64,000 bases of DNA from Topomyia yanbarensis (Eukaryota; Arthropoda; Insecta; Diptera; Culicidae): positions 305,753,115 to 305,817,114 of the forward strand of contig NC_080672.1 of assembly GCF_030247195.1 (NCBI RefSeq). The letters are read 5' to 3'. Positions 23,010 to 34,942 of this stretch are shown in pieces. Within the stretch, counting starts at the first letter, position 1. The number at the start of each line of letters is the position of its first letter. The notes below the pieces were generated by a model. The model was not told where the DNA came from and did no database searches. It worked only from the letters and a program-made list of their open reading frames with translations. The position numbers and the translations under genes are program-made.

Positions 23010-25485
23010 ATTTTGACTCAAGAGCAACTTTTCAAAAGGGCGTAAACGTTTCTACGTGTATGAATTTCAATTTTTTTTGTCGATTACTGTATTTTATACA
23101 GCAAAACTATCTGAGAACGAGTTACAGGGAATGAATACTTCTGTCCGAAAAAATATACACTGAAAAAAATGTTGTGTCATTTTTCAAAAAAACAAAAATT
23201 TATGATAAAAATTTAAATTGCGAAAAAACCCATTTTTTAAATTTTTTATATTTTGTTACCAAAAACCTAAAGAGAAAAGAAACATTTTGAATGTGATTGC
23301 ATGATGGAGAAAAAATCGGTAAAAAAGTTTTCCTAACAATAACTTCGTACATGTTTTTAAATTTCATACTAATAGACCAGGCATTGCATTTATCGCTCAT
23401 ATGAGTAAATGCGCCCGGATAGTTTACTACTGCGACAATAAAAACTCACATTTTCACACGAAAAGTTATTGGCACTCACACAACTTCTCCGGATAAATAC
23501 AACGTGTTATTTCTCCGGATAAATAAAATAGTCGGAGAATGAGTGAATGAGTATCCTTTTTGCGTTCGCTGCTTTGCTGTCGTTATTCCAAAACACGAAA
23601 AAACAAGTCTATCATACTTCTTTGCCGCTTTTCTTTGTAATTAAATGTATTTTTTGAAGTTTTAATTAATTTCCACGAAATTAAAATTTTATCACCTTCT
23701 CCGGTGAGAAGGAAAAAGTGAAATAAATTTTATCCGGAAAATCATTCTCACGCTATTTGTGGAGACGGAGAATTTTGCGACTTATCTTATCTCGGAAAAG
23801 TTGGACATCGGATAAGCTACTTCTCGCGTGAGTGAGAGAGAATTACAATGCCTGTAATAGACATACAAAATTATAATTCCATTACAGAATATAATTCTAA
23901 GCACCATTTAAACTCAAAATGCATTTAACAAAAATCTTCCAAAATGCGATAGTTTTCGAGATATTTGAAATTTTGCTCCTTCAAAAACAATTAATTCGTG
24001 TAATTATGCTCTTTTTAAAAGTTATTCGCGTTACCCCATCAAAAATGTCAAAAATTTAATGTTTATCGTTTTAAAGGTGTAAAAGAAACTTTTTTAGTGT
24101 ATTTGGATCCTGGAGAAGCTTTCAATAAAAAAGTTTTCCTAACAACAACTTTTGACATTTTTTTATAATTCTTACTATTTGCAGTCAAAAATACAATTTT
24201 CTTTCTGAATATGATTCTAAACGCCATTTTAAATCGAAATGCTCTTAACAAAAATTTTCTAAAATGTGGTAGTTCTCGAGATATTTTAACTTTTGTTTTA
24301 ACAACACAATTATTTTGTTTTATTACGACCTTTTCATAAGTTAGTCGCATTTCTCCATCAACAATAATAGGTTTTTCAAAAGGCCCGTAAAGTTTCCTGC
24401 AACTTTCTTTTTGACATCAAGGCGATATTGTGAAAAATTTTAAAGTTACATGAAAACCAACATATGATTCAGCTATATAGTTTAATCAACAGACCCTATG
24501 GTTGAAATATATTTTGGTTGCTTTCATGTAACTTTCAAATGGTTTACAATATCGCCTTGATGTCAAAGAGAAAGTTGCACGAAAGTTTACGGGCCTTTTG
24601 AAAAACCTATTATTGTTGATGGATAAACGCGACTAACTTATGAAAAGGTCGTAATAAAACAAAATAATTGTGTTGTTAAAACAAAAGTTAAAATATCTCG
24701 AGAACTACTACATTTTAGAATTTTTTTGTTAAGAGCATTTCGATTTAAAATGGCGTTTAGAATCATATTCAAAAAGAAAATTGTATTTTTGACTGCAAAT
24801 AGTAAGAATTATAAAAAAATGTCAAAAGTTGTTGTTAGGAAAACTTTTTTATTGAAAGCTTCTCCATGATCCAAATACACTAAAAAGGTTGCTTTTACGT
24901 CTTTAAAACGATAAACATTAAATTTTTGCCATTATTTGATGGGGTAACGCGAATAACTTTTAAAAAGAGCATAATTACACGAATTAATTGTTTTTGAAGT
25001 AGCAAAATTTCAAATATCTCGAAAACTTTCGCATTTTGGAAGATTTTTGTTAAATGCATTTTGAGTTTAAATGGTGCTTAGAATTATATTCTGCAATAAA
25101 ATTACAATTTTGTATGTCAATTAGTATGAAATTTAAAAACATGTACGAAGTTATTGTTAGGAAAACTTTTTTACCGATTTTTTCTCCATCATGCAATCAC
25201 AATCAAAATGTTTCTTTTCTCTTTAGGTTTTTGGTAACAAAATATGAAAAATTTCAAAAAATGGGTTTTTTCGCAATTTAAATTTTTATCATAAATTTTT
25301 GTTTTTTTGAAAAATGACACATTTTTTTCAGTGTATATTTTTTCGGACAGAAGTATTCATTCCCTGTAACTTGTTCTCAGATAGTTTAGCTGTATAAAAT
25401 ACAGTAATCGAACAAAAAAAAAATTGAAATTCATGCACGTAGAAACGTTTACGCCCTTTTGAAAAATTACTCTTGTATCAAAATA
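23010..25485. mobile_element. Giant fold-back element, arms of about 1 kb
   Basis: The left side from ATTTTGACTCAAGAG at 23009 onward is repeated in reverse complement up to about 25485 (CTCTTGTATCAAAAT). Pairing continues to the centre, leaving a loop at about 24450-24520. Excluding the MITE at 23378-23854 each arm is about 960 bp. Each arm carries related TTTTCAAAAGG-CGTAAA motifs at its outer (about 23030) and inner (about 24375) ends, and AAAAAAGTTTTCCTAACAA recurs within an arm (about 23317 and 24127), suggesting internal duplication. No coding capacity; small open frames here are shadows. No TSD was identified with confidence. Confidence 0.85.
23370..23862. mobile_element. hAT-type MITE inside the fold-back left arm
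   Basis: TAATAGAC is duplicated at 23370-23377 and 23855-23862. The 477-bp body starts CAGGCATTG and ends CAATGCCTG, an inverted repeat. The opposite arm lacks this segment, giving the empty site directly. An 8-bp TSD and a CAGG-type terminus fit hAT. The interior contains CTCCGGATAAAT-like repeats and no ORF. Confidence 0.9.
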
Positions 25486-26790
25486 TTCCAATTGCCAGAG
25501 AATATCATGGAGATTCATACAGCGAACACACCTGCAAAGTTTCGTTCGAATCGAAGATGGGCATATTTTGCGGTCGGCCGGTTTCTCATGGAATCCCCTC
25601 TAGTGTGAGAAACGTGAACAACCAATCAGTAACAATACAAAGCAAGAGTATGTCCCGTTGCAGGCAAACTGTGTTGCTATAGACTTCTCGAAATGTCCGG
25701 TAAGACTATCAATTCGTGAAGTGGACGAAATGTTGAAAGTGAACATGAAGCTCAACATAGCAGAAGTTAATGCGGTGCAGTTCCATCATTTACATCATGC
25801 GGTACAAAAACATTAGTCAAGCAGAATCATTCGCTTCTCAGAACAACATGAAACACGTCGTCGAATGTAATGACATTTTATATAGTATCCCAACGTATAT
25901 AGATGTTGATAGTATTGAAATAAAGATACATGACCTAGCACCACGTACTCATTCCTCCGTTATAAAAAAAAATCATGTCAAAATACGGAGAGGTGAATAG
26001 TGTTACGGAAGATACTTGGAGGAACTTCTTCCCAGGACTCCGCAACGGTGTTCGTGTGGTGAGAATGCGTCCGACAAAACCTATTCCCTCATATTTGACT
26101 TTCACATGCACATCACCTCAAGGTGTTGAATATTCTCAACGAACACTAATCACGTATCCAGGTCAGATTCCTTCATGTCAATATTGTGATCAGCCGCTAC
26201 ACCACGGGAAACCTTGCGCAGAGACTGCTAATACGACCAAATCCGGAATACGTCGTATGCTAAACCACAAGCGGTTGGTAAACTAAAGACTGCGGACCGG
26301 GCAATCACTAACCCCAGCTGAACAACGATCGAACCCAGTATCACTAAACCAACTGCCATTACCAACATCGAAGTAACAACGATTACAGCAAATGTTTCCA
26401 AACCAACAACCAACACTAACAATTAGGAATCAAATACCGATGAAGAAGGATATACAATAGCGACCCGTAAGCACAAACAACAAATAATAACATCCGACCG
26501 TGAGCAACATGAATACAGTACCGATGACGACATGGACATAAACGAAAACACGAGAGAAGACGAACCGAATGACCCTCAAGGTGCAGCAGACAACGCACCT
26601 AATATTTCACCACAAAAGAAGAAGATCTGAACACGCAGCAGTAAGATGCGTCAACAAGACCCGAGAAACAGACTGTAGCGATTTTTTTTCTCTTTTTACA
26701 TATTGTAAAAACACGGAAGATCCACGGCTCAGTTGTGTAACGCATTGAGTCGCGTCAAATATATGTAAAATAAAAAAAATCGAAAAAAGC
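25486..26790 (+). mobile_element. ORF1-only retroelement relic, copy A
   Basis: The relic spans several frames. It includes VAIDFSKCPVRLSIREVDEM (about 25670), EAEAF-like and CNDILYSIPTYIDVDSIEIK (about 25865-25925), then MSKYGEVNSVTEDTWRNFFP, MRPTKPIPSYLTF and a zinc knuckle CQYCDQPLHHGKPCAE (25975-26286). A later frame gives EEGYTIATRKHKQQ and ends QKKKI-stop near 26630. The 3' tail has AGATCCACGGCTCAG at about 26720 and then an A-rich end. This looks like a LINE ORF1 (gag-like nucleic-acid-binding) protein. It passes straight into a 3' UTR with no endonuclease or reverse transcriptase. Frameshifts are present, so it is inactive. Confidence 0.7.
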
Positions 26791-28549
26791 GTTTGAAAAT
26801 AAACTAAAAAATTTCAAATTTGACGTTTAACGTTTGCATTGAGAACATAAATAAGCAGGGTACATGATAGCCATGAAACTCAAGGCTGATGAGACCGCTT
26901 GTCAAAATCGACACTGCTGACGAGGTGAGACAGGTATCTGCTACGCCGCCATGATTTCCAAGCCAACATCTAAAACGTCGCGTTAGGGTCGATCCACAAT
27001 AAACAGAACCGATTTCATTCGACACAATTTTGTGATAGTCAATTCATTTAATTTGTTGGTGCAACATAGTGTACAGTTTTTGTTATTTACCGACATGTCC
27101 AAAACAACACATTTCTTGATTTAGTTGACCAATATTTTCGCTTTTTAACAAAAATTGAGACATGCCGTACGGTATCTGACTAGTGCAAATCGAGCTTCGA
27201 GCAAAACGAGCAGAACAATTTGAGCTGTCAGTGGGGCCCATAATTTGTGTGCCCGCTGAGATGTTGACTTATGTCAGTTCAATATAAATACGTGAGGTGA
27301 GAAAGATGACGACTTGTCAAAATAGAGCGCGCATTTGAAAACTCAGCCACCAGCAAAAAGCTGAAAAGCGTACCGGCGAAAACAATATGGGTCATTCCAT
27401 GCGAAGTGATCAAGGCACGTGTAATCGGACTCCACGGATTTGAACAAAATTTAGAGGAATTGTTCATCTAGGACCAATATATAAAAACCCAAATTTTTGT
27501 GACAATTGAACCACCCCTCGGGTCATGGGAGCACCCCCCGTTTTGGCAAATTGCCAAAATCCTTGATTTTCTTTTGATCATATCTCCGGTTCTATTTACT
27601 CTAGAATCAAACCACAAGATGGCTTTTGAAGAAAATTGTTCAAGGAGTCTATAAAAAATATTATTTTTTTCCGACAGTGTTGCCAACTATGCAATTTTTT
27701 CAGTTAAATATTAAAAGTTAATTTTTCTCTCAATACGTATATTTTAATTTTGAAAATTTTAATGCCATCGCGTTCCTCTGATATTTTTACATAAAAAACA
27801 CTTATCATCTCAATATAATATGAGCGCATCCTGAGATACACCGTTTTGAAGAGAAAAAAAACCGCAATTTCCCATATAAAATCGCAAGCGCACAACACTA
27901 AAAAATCAACTTGAGTGTTCTGAGTTCAAACATAATTTTTCGTGAAGTAGAAGTAATGATGAAAAACTACATATTTGGTTTGCTTCTAGCAGATCAGGGT
28001 CGATTTTTATGACAGTTTGAAGATTTTCTCAATTTTTGTAACTGGCCAGCCGAACCGCTCCCCGCTGTTAAGTGGGTGATTTAAGCGCCACTCTCTAATT
28101 GAGAGACCACCCACCAGATGAAGGTTTGCCCGGCCTGAGACCTTTCAAGGGTAGGTTCTATTTATCCCTAATACGGGAAGGGAAGCGAGCTAGCTGACTC
28201 AAAACGTGTCCGATGTACTCGACCTACAGACCTAAACTGCAGTCAGGATGTCCGTATCTTCAAACACAATGTCCGTCGCCACGGGTTTTCTCATCACTGG
28301 CAAAGTCTACAAATCCCACCACAGACTACAAAATGAAAGAATTGGGATTTGTCCCGGTTGTTCTCGGAGTCAACCTCTCCAGTAAACAGCAACTACAAAA
28401 ATAATTAAACGAAAACCGACGACATGAAAAAAAACCAGCACAATAAACTAAGACGGGACTATTTCACGCAAGGCAAATCTAATGCATTCTGGGTGCATCT
28501 AAAACGGAGAAAGCTTCATTCCGGGACACATTTGTATTGCTTCTAACAA
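26791..28549. other. Intergenic, no gene recognised
   Basis: Contains short open frames without motifs and a C/G-rich patch at about 27515-27545. The 28040-28300 segment has an imperfect hairpin (GTGGGTGATT ... ACCACCCAC at about 28070-28112) of unknown origin, possibly the edge of a retroelement. Nothing can be named. Confidence 0.4.
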
Positions 28550-29232
28550 AGTTTATTTTGAGCTTTTACAATTTTTATTTTTCGTTCCTACACTAACACA
28601 TGCTTTGCTCATTCATCTAGGCCTAGTCTCCTCTCTTTTCCTTTCCCTTTCCCATTGTCTATCTCCTACATATTATGGTGATCACTGTGTGGCGTCTATT
28701 TTCGTGCCTCGTGTGTTCTCTTTGTGTGCTTTTTCTCGGCCTGCTGTATGCAAGCGGCCGGTACTATGAAAGGCTCGCTTTTTACTTAGGGTAGCGGCCC
28801 TGTTTTAAGTCACATGCGCATGGACAATCACAAAACGGAAACGTGCATTTATCTACTCACGACCCTTTGACGTTGCTTACTGCATTCTGCGGGTGACGAT
28901 GGAGCTGTTTTTCTGCTGTCTGTCTGCCTGGAACCTGTGCCGAAGTCGTCACTCCAGATTCGCTCGACGTGGTACGGACGCCGCAAATTCCTGTCGAAAC
29001 CGAAGAAGAAAATGTTGGTTGCCGATCGTAGCGTGTCGGCTGGTCTGCCCTGCCAAGGGCGCGATGATGACGTCAGCGACCCTCTTCCGGCTACGTGTAC
29101 CACCAGGAAACCTTGAGAGCTGACGGTGGGGTCAGAAGCTGTCACTAGCGGTTTGGTGTGGTGTGTTGGGCGTTTGACCGTTGCGAATCTGCGAGAAAAT
29201 TAAGATCGCATACGACGCGACAAATAATTGAA
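28550..29232. other. GC-richer unrecognised segment, possible retroelement remnant
   Basis: Base composition is richer in G and C than the neighbours, and a 98-codon minus-strand frame (28849-29145) is open but shows no motif I recognise. It directly abuts the broken 3' side of the Juan-like LINE, so it may be unrelated inserted DNA or an LTR/UTR fragment. I cannot decide from the sequence. Confidence 0.35.
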
Positions 29233-31035
29233 TTAATTCTCCGCGTACACATCTGAACACTCTTTGTCCCGCCACGGGTTGGGAGAACGTTTTTGGGTGT
29301 TCACGTCGGGTACACGTTTCATCTGAGTTTGAATCGCGATGTCGAGAATCGAGTTGGACAAAAACTTATACTCTTCCTCCGGGGGAAGTACCTGTGTTGA
29401 ATAGATAGTTTTGGATATCTCAGCAGCGTAGCTCTTCCAATCAATGTTTCATGTGAGGTCATAGGAAACATTGACTGGTTCCGAAGGTCTTGAACGAGTG
29501 GTGATTGCAATTACAATCGGCAGGTGGACCGTGGGGATCAGATATTACCTTATACTTGCAATCTAACCGTAGTGATGTCGAGCATAGAAATATGTCCAGT
29601 GCACTTGCTTGCGCTGGTGGTCTAGTAATCCGTGTCATTTCCCCTGTGTTCAGAGTTGTCATATTGAAGTTGTCACAAAGGTCTTGAATTGTTGAGGATC
29701 GATTATCGTCGTACAGACATCCCCACTCTGTACCGTGACAGTTAAAGTCTCCAAGAAGCAGGCGGGGCGAGGGAAGGTGTTCAATCACGTTGGAGTCTTC
29801 GATATCCCATCATGGCCCTAGGAGGAATGTAAATAGAAGCAATGCAACGATCTTTGCCTTTGATTGTTGTTTGACAAGCGACAACTTCAATGCCTAGTGT
29901 CGAAGGGAGAATGATTCGATTGTAGGAGTAGCACTTTTTAATCCCTAAAAGTACCGCTCCATATGAGTCTTCTCGATCCAAACGGATAATGTTAAAATCG
30001 TGGTAATTGAGGTTTATATTAGAAGTAAGCCATGTTTCACATAGGGAAAAGACATCACAATTATTGTAATCGAGCAAGTGTTTTAATGAATCAATTTTGG
30101 GGATAATACTTCTGCAGTTCCACTGTAGAACAGTGATCAGATCCGTGATTCCGTTTAATAAGTTAGCCATCGAAGGATACGATCGCTGCAAGGAGGGGCC
30201 ATTGTTGAGTTGACGGAATTGTTTTAAAAATGTTCTTACTGTTGGAAGAATAGCAACCAGCCAGCTTTTCAGAGGATCGGTAATGTTGAAAGCTGTGAAT
30301 ATCCATTCCACAATGTCAGAGAATTTAAGGAATCCCATTTTAGGTTGAGTTTCTGATTGTAAAACGGGAGCACTTGGGATTTTTGGTGGCCCGGGGAGTG
30401 CTGGGAACTCCTGGTTGTATCTCCATTTCCCAAAACCAGGAGGTATTATCTTCGGATTTGTGGCAGCACTTCCAGTTGATGAATTATTTTTATTTTGTGC
30501 CCTTATTTGGGACAACCTAGGATCCTTACGAGGAAGCTCAGGTGAGTTTTGATTAGGTCTTTTCCTAGAGTTTCCAAGCAGAGCCAAAGAATGCCCCTCG
30601 CAAGGGTCGTTAGAGGCGTTATCGTCAGTTGCCAAGAGAGCGAATGGGTTTTCGGAGATAAGTGGAACAGCTCTTTTAAGCATCTCTGTGTAAAAGCGTC
30701 TGGAGCGATCTTTGGTGGATCGCTTCAGTTTATCCGCGCGAAGTTTGTGCGTTGGGCATGTCAAAAGTTCATGCGGATTCTCCCCACAGTAAACACACTT
30801 CTTAGCGGGTCTACTGCAAGTATCATCCGCATGGCGTTTCCCACATTTACCGCACCGTTGCTTGTTGCTACAGTAGGTGGCCGTGTGACCTAGCTGCTTG
30901 CAATTGGAACAATTCATGACCCGCGGTACACAAATTGATTTACAAATGTGCATGGGTTGGTGCCCCGATAAAAAAGTTTACCTGTTTTTAGGTCGGATTG
31001 GTGGAATGCATAACCTTTACATCGTATAATATTAC
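29233..31035 (-). mobile_element. Jockey-clade (Juan-like) LINE fragment, both ends lost
   Basis: The minus strand reads KGYAFHQSDLKTG at about 31000 (late ORF1), a frameshift, then three CCHC knuckles (CSNCKQLGHTATYC, CGKCGKRHADDTC, CVYCGENPHELLTC; 30780-30915). ORF2 begins near MANLLNGITDLITVLQWNC (about 30170) and gives the apurinic endonuclease motifs QWNCRSI, CETWL, then after a frameshift at about 29785 LLLGDFNCHGTEWG and ALDIFLC, and after another at about 29520 NIDWKSYAAEIS and NPWRDKECSDVYAEN. It stops there: the reverse transcriptase is gone. The 5' part upstream of 31035 is also missing. At least three frameshifts make it a relic. Confidence 0.88.
29781..30953 (-). pseudogene. Juan-like ORF1 C-terminus joined to ORF2 endonuclease start
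   Basis: The longest surviving frame of the LINE (390 codons) carries three CCHC zinc knuckles in its first 75 residues, a basic, proline-rich gag tail (FGKWRYNQEFPALPG at about residue 190) and then, without an intervening stop, the start of the endonuclease domain (VLQWNCRSI at about 271, CETWL at about 305, ASIYIPPRAM at about 371). In related Jockey elements two separate ORFs are expected, so the in-frame continuity may be due to a lost ORF1 stop. The initiating methionine given by this frame is internal to gag. Confidence 0.8.
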
Positions 31036-31041
31036 TTTTCA

Positions 31042-31093
<52 letters not shown>

Positions 31094-31165
31094 CTAAATA
31101 AATAAATACATACATAAATTAATAAATAAATATAACAAGTAAATAAATAAATAAATCAATAAATA
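31036..31165. repeat. (AAAT)n microsatellite
   Basis: About 30 near-perfect AAAT units with a few substitutions, lying directly at the 5'-truncated border of the minus-strand LINE. Confidence 0.9.
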
Positions 31166-31192
31166 CTGATGGGCACCAACCGAAGACTACTA

Positions 31193-31273
31193 AACTGCCC
31201 ATAATCGCAAGTCAGCCTCATGTAGGTAGGGAATCCCATAGAATATGGAACTAATTTGCTATTATGGGCAGTA
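31193..31273. mobile_element. Short palindromic MITE, copy B
   Basis: Starts ACTGCCCATAATCGCAAGTC and ends ATTATGGGCAGT, the same family as 1578-1639. The internal GGGAATCCCATAGAATATGG is the inverted orientation of the core of copy A, as expected for a nearly palindromic element. Confidence 0.7.
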
Positions 31274-32249
31274 AACATGTAATAAACATCCTTCAAACAT
31301 GTAAACACGGAAGCTATGACATTTATTTCACATTTAGACATATATCAAGCTGGCCCAGCGGATTCATTGTGACCAAAAATACACAGATCACACTGTTCAA
31401 TGTCAGCTACTTTTTTCGAGGAGCCTAGACAAACCGTGTAGTGTTGGTAGTGGTTGTATCAACCGGCTAAAAATTGCACTACGGACCACCTGTTCAGTTA
31501 GTAAAAAGAAACCAAACAGATAACCATATCGATAGTGTCATGGACTTGTGCTATATAATAGTAGTTGAGGAGGTTGAAATATTGTCAAACACGAACAGAG
31601 CCTGGGAAGTATCGGGGCGAACCCCCAGAATGAAGCCCGTCCAGTCTTGTTGGCTACGGTCCACTCGGAGGCTGATAAAAGTCTATTAATGAAATATCTC
31701 CCTAAGTCCCTAAGTCAAGGTGGCTCCGTGGCGAGGACTGAATGGCTCGCGGGGATAAAACTTGCCAGTCGCGAACGGAATATCATGGCCCTTGCTCTTG
31801 CTGTGTTAAGTGAATCTCTGTATTTTAAAAAATATCTACGAAAAAAAAAATTAATGCGAAACTCGATAATATACACCTGCAAGTGATCCCTAATAATTCT
31901 TTAATAGTAGGCCGTTGTAAAATGTTCCACATTTAAGCAGTTTCGGACCTAACTGCTGTCAAGCCGTTTGTTTAAAGCCAGTTTCGAACCTAGGTTATGC
32001 ACCACTGAACTGAAAACCGGGTTGGGTTCTAACCTAACCTGAAATATATTTCGGGTTCGCTCACACCACCGCTGTTTTGCGAGAACCCAAATTAGTTTCA
32101 TTAACAACGTTTGTTTTAAGCAACTAACCTGGGTTAGTTTCTATGTCCACAATCGAAAACGACATAAATGATCCTGCCTCAGTTCACGTCGCAGAATTAG
32201 CTAAGATTTAGTACAGCCTTGAGTATAGACACTTTGCTAACAGATTAGT
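31274..32249. other. Intergenic, no gene recognised
   Basis: Short unconnected frames (31474-31689, 31647-31886) lack motifs. The word AACCTGGGTTAG / AACCTAACCT recurs in a small region around 31990-32130. Nothing supportable as a gene. Confidence 0.45.
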
Positions 32250-32588
32250 ACACGCAGAAAAAAGGTAGGTTCAATAAAATTATGCATTAAATTCAATAAA
32301 TTAAATTATTGGTCGGGAGACAATAAAATTATTTATTGAATTCAATAAAATTTATTTATTGTTTCAATAAAACAAAATTATCGTTCCGTTTTTCAATAAT
32401 TATTTTATTGAAATTAAAAGAAAATTATTGATACTAAAAATGTATTTATTGAAAGCAAAAATTTGTTGTTGTTCTAATAAAAAAATATTTTCAAACCACT
32501 AAGTTTGTTTGTTAAAGTGATAAACAATAAATGATTGGATTCAATAACACATATTTTTGGTTTAAATATGCTAATTTTTTCTGCGTGT
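32250..32588. mobile_element. MITE with ACACGCAGAAAAAA termini
   Basis: Terminal inverted repeats ACACGCAGAAAAAA (32250-32263) and TTTTTTCTGCGTGT (32575-32588) bound a 339-bp AT-rich body. The body contains many copies of CAATAAAATTATT and TTTATTGAA. No ORF. The TSD is unclear. Confidence 0.7.
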
Positions 32589-32842
32589 GCTTCGTTCCCA
32601 TTGGCAGCCTCAGTTTCATTGAAGCTCTCCGTTCACTGAAACCGGGAGAACGCTTTTCGTAATTCCCAAGAATTTAGTAGTTCGTCAGAGTCTTTTGTCT
32701 GAAAAATATTACCAGAATATCTTTGTTTGGGGATCTTGGACATTCTCTTCAATTCCGTTCAATATCGTGAGATTTGAATTAACGCTCCGAAGAGTAGTCA
32801 AGACACTCCGATTATATCTCAGACAGTACCCACCCATATATT
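32589..32842. repeat. Segment with the CAGACA-TACCCACCCAT repeat motif
   Basis: The motif ACTCCGATTATATCTCAGAC with GTACCCACCCAT at about 32799-32837 also occurs as CTCCGGTTATGT-CAGACATTACCCACCCATC at about 60094-60130 and 60592-60633. The upstream sequence AATTAACGCTCCGAAG resembles AATTAACGTCTCGAAT at about 60066. This is a dispersed repeat family of unknown type. Confidence 0.5.
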
Positions 32843-33056
32843 TTCATTCGATTATAAAGGTTTAGCCCAAATATTGTATATTAATTGTTATATTGTTATT
32901 TTATAATATTTGTTTAGCCTTAAGGTCATTCGCCTCTTGGGGTTAGAAAAATCTCTTATGAAAAATTTCTAACCCTATGTGCGGGGTCGGGACTCGAACC
33001 CAGGTGCGCTGCGTACAAGGCAATCGATTTACCAACTACGATACACCCACTCCCCC
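32843..33056 (-). mobile_element. tRNA-derived SINE (Feilai-like)
   Basis: On the minus strand the head has a tRNA-like RNA polymerase III promoter: box A TAGTTGGTAAA (33028-33038) and box B GGTTCGAGTCC (32990-33000), spaced as in tRNA genes. The body continues with CCTAT/TAACCCCAAGAGGCGAATG-type sequence and ends near CCTTTATAATCGAATG. The anticodon stem does not close well, so this is not a functional tRNA. The mosquito SINE family Feilai has this architecture; the exact family is inferred. Confidence 0.75.
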
Positions 33057-34043
33057 CACCCTTATACTTTTAAAATTCAGAAAATCAGAAATTTTCGAAA
33101 ACTTGTGATCGGTCAAATAGTACAGTAGAGTGGGATCAAGTAGGTCAGTTTTCTTTGCCGAGCTCGTGCGATGGTATTTTTGCAATGGTTTTGACAAACA
33201 AGCACTCGTTGGAAAGGTTATACATCTGGTAACGTTTTGGCAATAATGGTTTTATGCCTAGCTAAATATTTTTCAAGTTTAATTCCAATAAGGCGAAGGT
33301 ACTTTTTTCGACGTTTTTAAAATCTGGGGGTACAATAGATCACTATATTCGATGTTAAATTAAGCAACCCAGTCAAAAAGGGCAAGTTGCTGGCTAACGG
33401 GGGGCTATTTGCCAACTCGGATGCGCTAATTGCCCTTCAATTTGCCAGCAAATTGCTGGCAATTAGGGGGCTATTCCAAATGCAACATTTGGGCGATTTG
33501 CAGCCGTAATTTTTTGCCGCCCAATCCGCCCTTAAATCGCCCACGGAATGCGCCATTTAATCGCCCTTAATTGCCTAATATGAAAATTTAAAAAAATACT
33601 TATTTTCGGATTCATTATCTACTCACATATACTTACTAGTATACTAAGTAATCCCCACTAAATTATAGGAAGAATCAATGGTGAAATTGGTATTGCACTC
33701 CAAAACTTACCACAATCTGACGTTCATTAAGACTCTAGATCAGCGATATTGTTACACTATAATTACACACGATTCCACAATTTCCCATATTCTTTGGCTA
33801 AATTAAGTGCACTAGACAAACAAAGTACAAGGGATAACACACCAATTGTTCAAAAAACAATTTTAAGCTTAAGCCAAACATGAACCGCCATGTTTGAAAA
33901 ACGCGAAAAACAACCAAGTCCATTTCAGCCGCCAAAAAATTTGTCTAAGTATTGAATTGCCTTTAAATCGCATTCGCAAATTGCATTTGTTCCGAGGGGC
34001 AATTAGCACAGGCGAGTTGAGTCAAACGTCAAACTTTTTAAAG
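33057..34043. repeat. Intergenic segment with degenerate AATTGCCC motifs
   Basis: Between about 33365 and 33590 the words GGGGGCTATT (twice), AATTGCCCTT, TTAAATCGCCC and TTTGCCAGCAAATTGC recur, and similar words (ATTGCCTTTAAATCGC, GGGGCAATTAGCAC) return inverted or altered at 33955-34010. This suggests the subterminal regions of a MITE covering about 33370-34040, but I could not fix termini. No gene. Confidence 0.4.
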
Positions 34044-34591
34044 CGCCAACCCAGTGATGCCACAAGTACAGATTTATCTAGAAAGGTACAGATTTTTGAA
34101 GCATTTTTGGTACCGATTCTGTACGGTACAGATTACAGATTTTTGTGAAAAAATACTGAATGGTACAGAATTTTTTAATAGACAGCAAAGTAAAATAAGT
34201 TAACCCTGCGATGCATCCCAGTAAACAGCAGGTAAACGTTGTGTTAGACAGCAGTGATGGTAAGAATCTGAATTGGAGCTGGTACTGATTGAGCTTGAAC
34301 TGAAGCTGACATTAGAATGCGATAGGCGAGAAACCAGCTTCCAGCAAATCAAAGGGATGATGTCTAAGTGAAAGCCGAGCGAATCTTCTCGGAGTGCATA
34401 CATTTACTCTGACCTGCTCTATTTGAATTCCAAGCAGGTTTCTCGTATCCTATTGATATTACCAGCCCCATCTCAGCTTCTTGCCGCTATTCTGTTGGCC
34501 ACCATTGGTTACAAACAAAGTGGCAGCGAGAATTTGAGCTGGAACTGATATTGATATTACTGACGGCGAGAGTTCAGGCGGATCAGTAGAA

Positions 34592-34920
34592 GCTGTTATG
34601 GGATTTCGGTCGCGGAATAAACGGTAAAACTACGCGACAAATAAGATTTTGTTAACAACTTTATTTGAACGGTCGGAAAAGCACGTTTTAGTTTTGGGAT
34701 GATGACAAGACGATAGCCGCCAGAATCAGTGCGTTATACCAAGGTACGCACATACAATAAAGGTGCGCTCAGAGTAGTAGGGCGCAAGGTATCTGCTCGT
34801 CAGGTGAGGGACAAGCAGTGCTCCCGTTCCACAATTACCCAGTCAAACTCACACGGGACTCTAACTGCTTTCTTGCGGAATTCCAGCTCAAATAAAACAA
34901 CCGAGTTAGAATGTCTAGTT
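34592..34920 (-). repeat. Possible LTR fragment
   Basis: Read on the minus strand, an AATAAAG signal (about 34660) is followed by a GC-richer segment ending CCCATAACA at 34592, which resembles the R-U5 end of an LTR. No partner LTR, TSD or internal region was seen, so this is tentative. Confidence 0.3.
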
Positions 34921-34942
34921 TGACTTTCCCGAATGAAAAATA

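Noticed and set aside
23200..25281. Open frames in the fold-back element (23200-23400, 24063-24350, 25054-25281)
   Set aside because: They are mirror copies of each other in the inverted arms and have no motifs; non-coding repeat sequence.
31036..31165. (AAAT)n tract as the 3' tail of the Juan-like LINE
   Set aside because: The LINE is on the minus strand, so the tract is at its 5'-truncated side, not at its 3' end.
32985..33056. Possible tRNA gene on the minus strand
   Set aside because: Box A and box B are present but the cloverleaf does not close and the unit continues into a SINE body.
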